In this document: positions 62,687 to 64,000 of the stretch, piece after piece
How positions within the stretch are numbered: the first letter of the stretch is position 1
Layout of the letters: the number at the start of each line of letters is the position of its first letter
Assembly: GCA_947625535.1 (NCBI GenBank)
Contig: CANQOR010000001.1
Span: 1 to 64,000 of the forward strand
Length of the DNA stretch: 64,000 nt
Reading direction: 5' to 3'
Source: an uncultured Bacilli bacterium
GTDB lineage: Bacteria; Bacillota_I; Bacilli_A; RF39; UBA660
Notes under the pieces: generated by a model
What the model was told of the DNA's origin: nothing
The model's input: the letters and a program-made list of their open reading frames with translations, nothing else
Database searches by the model: none
Program-made: the position numbers and the translations under genes

Positions 62687-63902
62687 ATTTTTGCTCCTTG
62701 TAATTATTATAATCGTATTGTTTAACTAGCTCCCCTTTAGTTATTTTAAATCTTTTTTGGAAATATTTTTCATCACTAAATAGTAAGTAATAATCATCTT
62801 TAGTTGGAGTTAAATTTTGACTTTTTAAAAATTCATATCGAGCATATGTAACAGCAACACTTTGCATTAGTTGTTTAGGATCATTAATAATAACATCTTT
62901 TAAACCAATATTTATTAAGTAAGTAATTTTATCAGAGATGTTTTCTTTACTAAATCCAAAGATACCGGGAAAGATAGTTAAGATATTTATTACTTCATCA
63001 TGTGATATATCAAAATCTTTTAATTCATTTATTCTTTTTTGTAAACGAGTCTTTTTATAAGTATACAGGGCGGGATGTAGAATAGTCATTTTATAAAGTT
63101 CAGTTTGTTTAAAACCTAAATTAACTAATTCAGTTAGTTTATCTTTTAAAGTATTAATACTATAACCAAAGATAGCTGGACTTTTATATAATAGTTTTAA
63201 TGTTTGTTTTTTAGTATAACCTAAATTAATTATATCTTTTATTTTATTATCTAAAGATTCTTTAGTATGTCCTAGGACAGAGGGATTTAATTTAGCTATT
63301 TTATGAGCTTGGTCTTTAGTATAACCAATAGATTCTAAATTGGTTAAAGATGTTTGCATTTTATCATAACTATAACTGAATATTTTAGAAATGGTTCTTG
63401 TCATACGCATCATATCATCTTTAGAATAACCTAGTTTCATAATATCTTTTTGACGAGATTTAAGCATTTCAGGAGAATAATTAAAGATATTAGCATTACC
63501 TAGTAACATTTTTAAAGCATCTTTTCGAGAATAGTTTAATTCTACTAAGGTATCTACTTTATTAATTAATGATTGTTTAGCTAGACATAATGTTTCAGAA
63601 TAAGATGTTATGATAGTTAGACAATTTTCTAAAGTATAACCTAATTCTTGTAGGGTTTTTATTTTATCTTGTAAATTCATAACAGTTAAGCCATAGATAT
63701 TAGGTGAAAAAACAATCATTTTAATTATAGTAGGTCTTTCGATACCTAAACTTTCTAAGTAGGCATTATTTTCTTTAGCATGTTTTAAGATAGTTTCTTG
63801 TAAACTATTTTGATTAACTAAGGTTTCTACTACTTTAGTTATTTCTTCTTTGGTAAAACCAAATGAAGTTAAATATGTATATAAATCTTCATTAATTGTC
63901 AT
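62670..63902 (-). CDS. mTERF-like tandem helical repeat protein
   Basis: 410 residues with eight or nine repeats of about 36 residues, of the form LGYTKxxxxKMxxxxPxIFGYSxxxLxxKIxxL. Good examples are LGYTKKQTLKLLYKSPAIFG, LGFKQTELYKMTILHPALYT and FDISHDEVINILTIFPGIFG. This closely follows the mTERF motif of mitochondrial and plastid nucleic-acid-binding proteins. No signal or membrane segment. AGGTGA before the ATG; first gene of a six-gene operon. The mTERF link is by eye; a nucleic-acid target is inference. Confidence 0.7.
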   Translation of the reverse strand: MTINEDLYTYLTSFGFTKEEITKVVETLVNQNSLQETILKHAKENNAYLESLGIERPTIIKMIVFSPNIYGLTVMNLQDKIKTLQELGYTLENCLTIITSYSETLCLAKQSLINKVDTLVELNYSRKDALKMLLGNANIFNYSPEMLKSRQKDIMKLGYSKDDMMRMTRTISKIFSYSYDKMQTSLTNLESIGYTKDQAHKIAKLNPSVLGHTKESLDNKIKDIINLGYTKKQTLKLLYKSPAIFGYSINTLKDKLTELVNLGFKQTELYKMTILHPALYTYKKTRLQKRINELKDFDISHDEVINILTIFPGIFGFSKENISDKITYLINIGLKDVIINDPKQLMQSVAVTYARYEFLKSQNLTPTKDDYYLLFSDEKYFQKRFKITKGELVKQYDYNNYKEQKYGKTN

Positions 63903-63917
63903 AATATCACCTATTTA

Positions 63918-63952
63918 TAAAAAATATCTCTTATTGCTAAGAGATATTATAT
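63918..63952 (-). terminator. Terminator of a gene beyond the right edge
   Basis: ATATCTCTTA/TAAGAGATAT perfect stem with TTTTTT on the minus strand, 16 bases upstream of the mTERF-like gene. Nothing codable is evident in 63953-64000. Confidence 0.75.
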
Positions 63953-64000
63953 CATAGAAAAGAAGTTTATTAAAATTTATTGTTTAATGAAATGGGAACG

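Noticed and set aside
1-64000. Mycoplasma genetic code (TGA as Trp), suggested by the AT-rich sequence
   Set aside because: Trp is TGG in all conserved positions checked, and TGA ends genes such as miaA and the HD hydrolase exactly where expected.

Overview
The window looks like chromosome from a low-GC (roughly 27-30% by eye, not computed), endospore-forming Bacillota. It is probably an uncultured gut-type Bacilli relative of the RF39/RFN20/Erysipelotrichia kind; that placement is inference. Sporulation genes are clear by sequence: pro-SigK, SigG, GerE, SpoIIIAH, GerM, YqfC, YqfD and YlmC. Tryptophan is TGG and TGA works as a stop (for example miaA), so the Mycoplasma code does not apply. 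Rubrerythrin and the lack of respiratory genes fit an anaerobe. I see no transposons, prophage, CRISPR or rRNA.

Layout. 1-9.6 kb: NatAB-like ABC exporter with miaA, a second ABC exporter, the yqeG-yqeH-mutL operon, and a two-gene envelope operon (lipoprotein plus a detached FtsX-like ectodomain). 9.7-16.2 kb: sigK, divIVA, sepF, an unknown 520-residue protein, glyQS under a very short T-box, a zinc-ribbon protein, and a small membrane protein whose promoter carries a poly-G spacer. 16.2-20.8 kb: conserved yqfC-yqfD-(VanZ)-ybeY-dgkA-era-yqzL-recO cluster. 20.9-31.2 kb: wall teichoic acid type glycopolymer locus (TagF-family polymerases, tagD, TagGH exporter, glycosyltransferases and an acyltransferase with a poly-G tract in its reading frame). 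31.3-34.8 kb: yqeY, rpsU and a small bacteriocin operon (C39-peptidase ABC transporter, reduced accessory protein, two double-glycine-leader peptides too small for routine gene calling).

34.9-39.2 kb: TrbC/VirB2-like membrane protein, spoIIIAH-gerE-gerM, tRNA-Arg(UCU), an orphan small RNA with its own strong promoter and terminator, and a ClpX-like AAA+ ATPase. 39.2-50.7 kb: frr, a thioredoxin-fold protein without its cysteines, tsf, rpsB with a C-terminal extension, a GH25 lysozyme, a GluP-like rhomboid, rluD-lspA-ylmC-sigG, an RsmF-type methyltransferase and uppP. 50.7-58 kb: CopZ-like protein, D,D-carboxypeptidase, galE, rubrerythrin, YbjQ/MerR pair, fabG-like SDR, TspO, divergent PRPP synthetase. 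58-64 kb: accessory genes: two paralogous HExxH putative metalloproteins, then an operon with two mTERF-like helical-repeat proteins, an HD hydrolase, an UPF0173 metallo-beta-lactamase-fold hydrolase, a transglutaminase-like protein and a zinc-ribbon membrane protein.

Most interesting: the two-peptide bacteriocin operon; two poly-G tracts (one in a promoter spacer, one in a coding frame) that look like phase-variation switches acting on surface functions; the orphan sRNA; the mTERF-like pair; and a sigG ribosome-binding site built into the terminator of the upstream gene. Everything here was read by eye without database searches.
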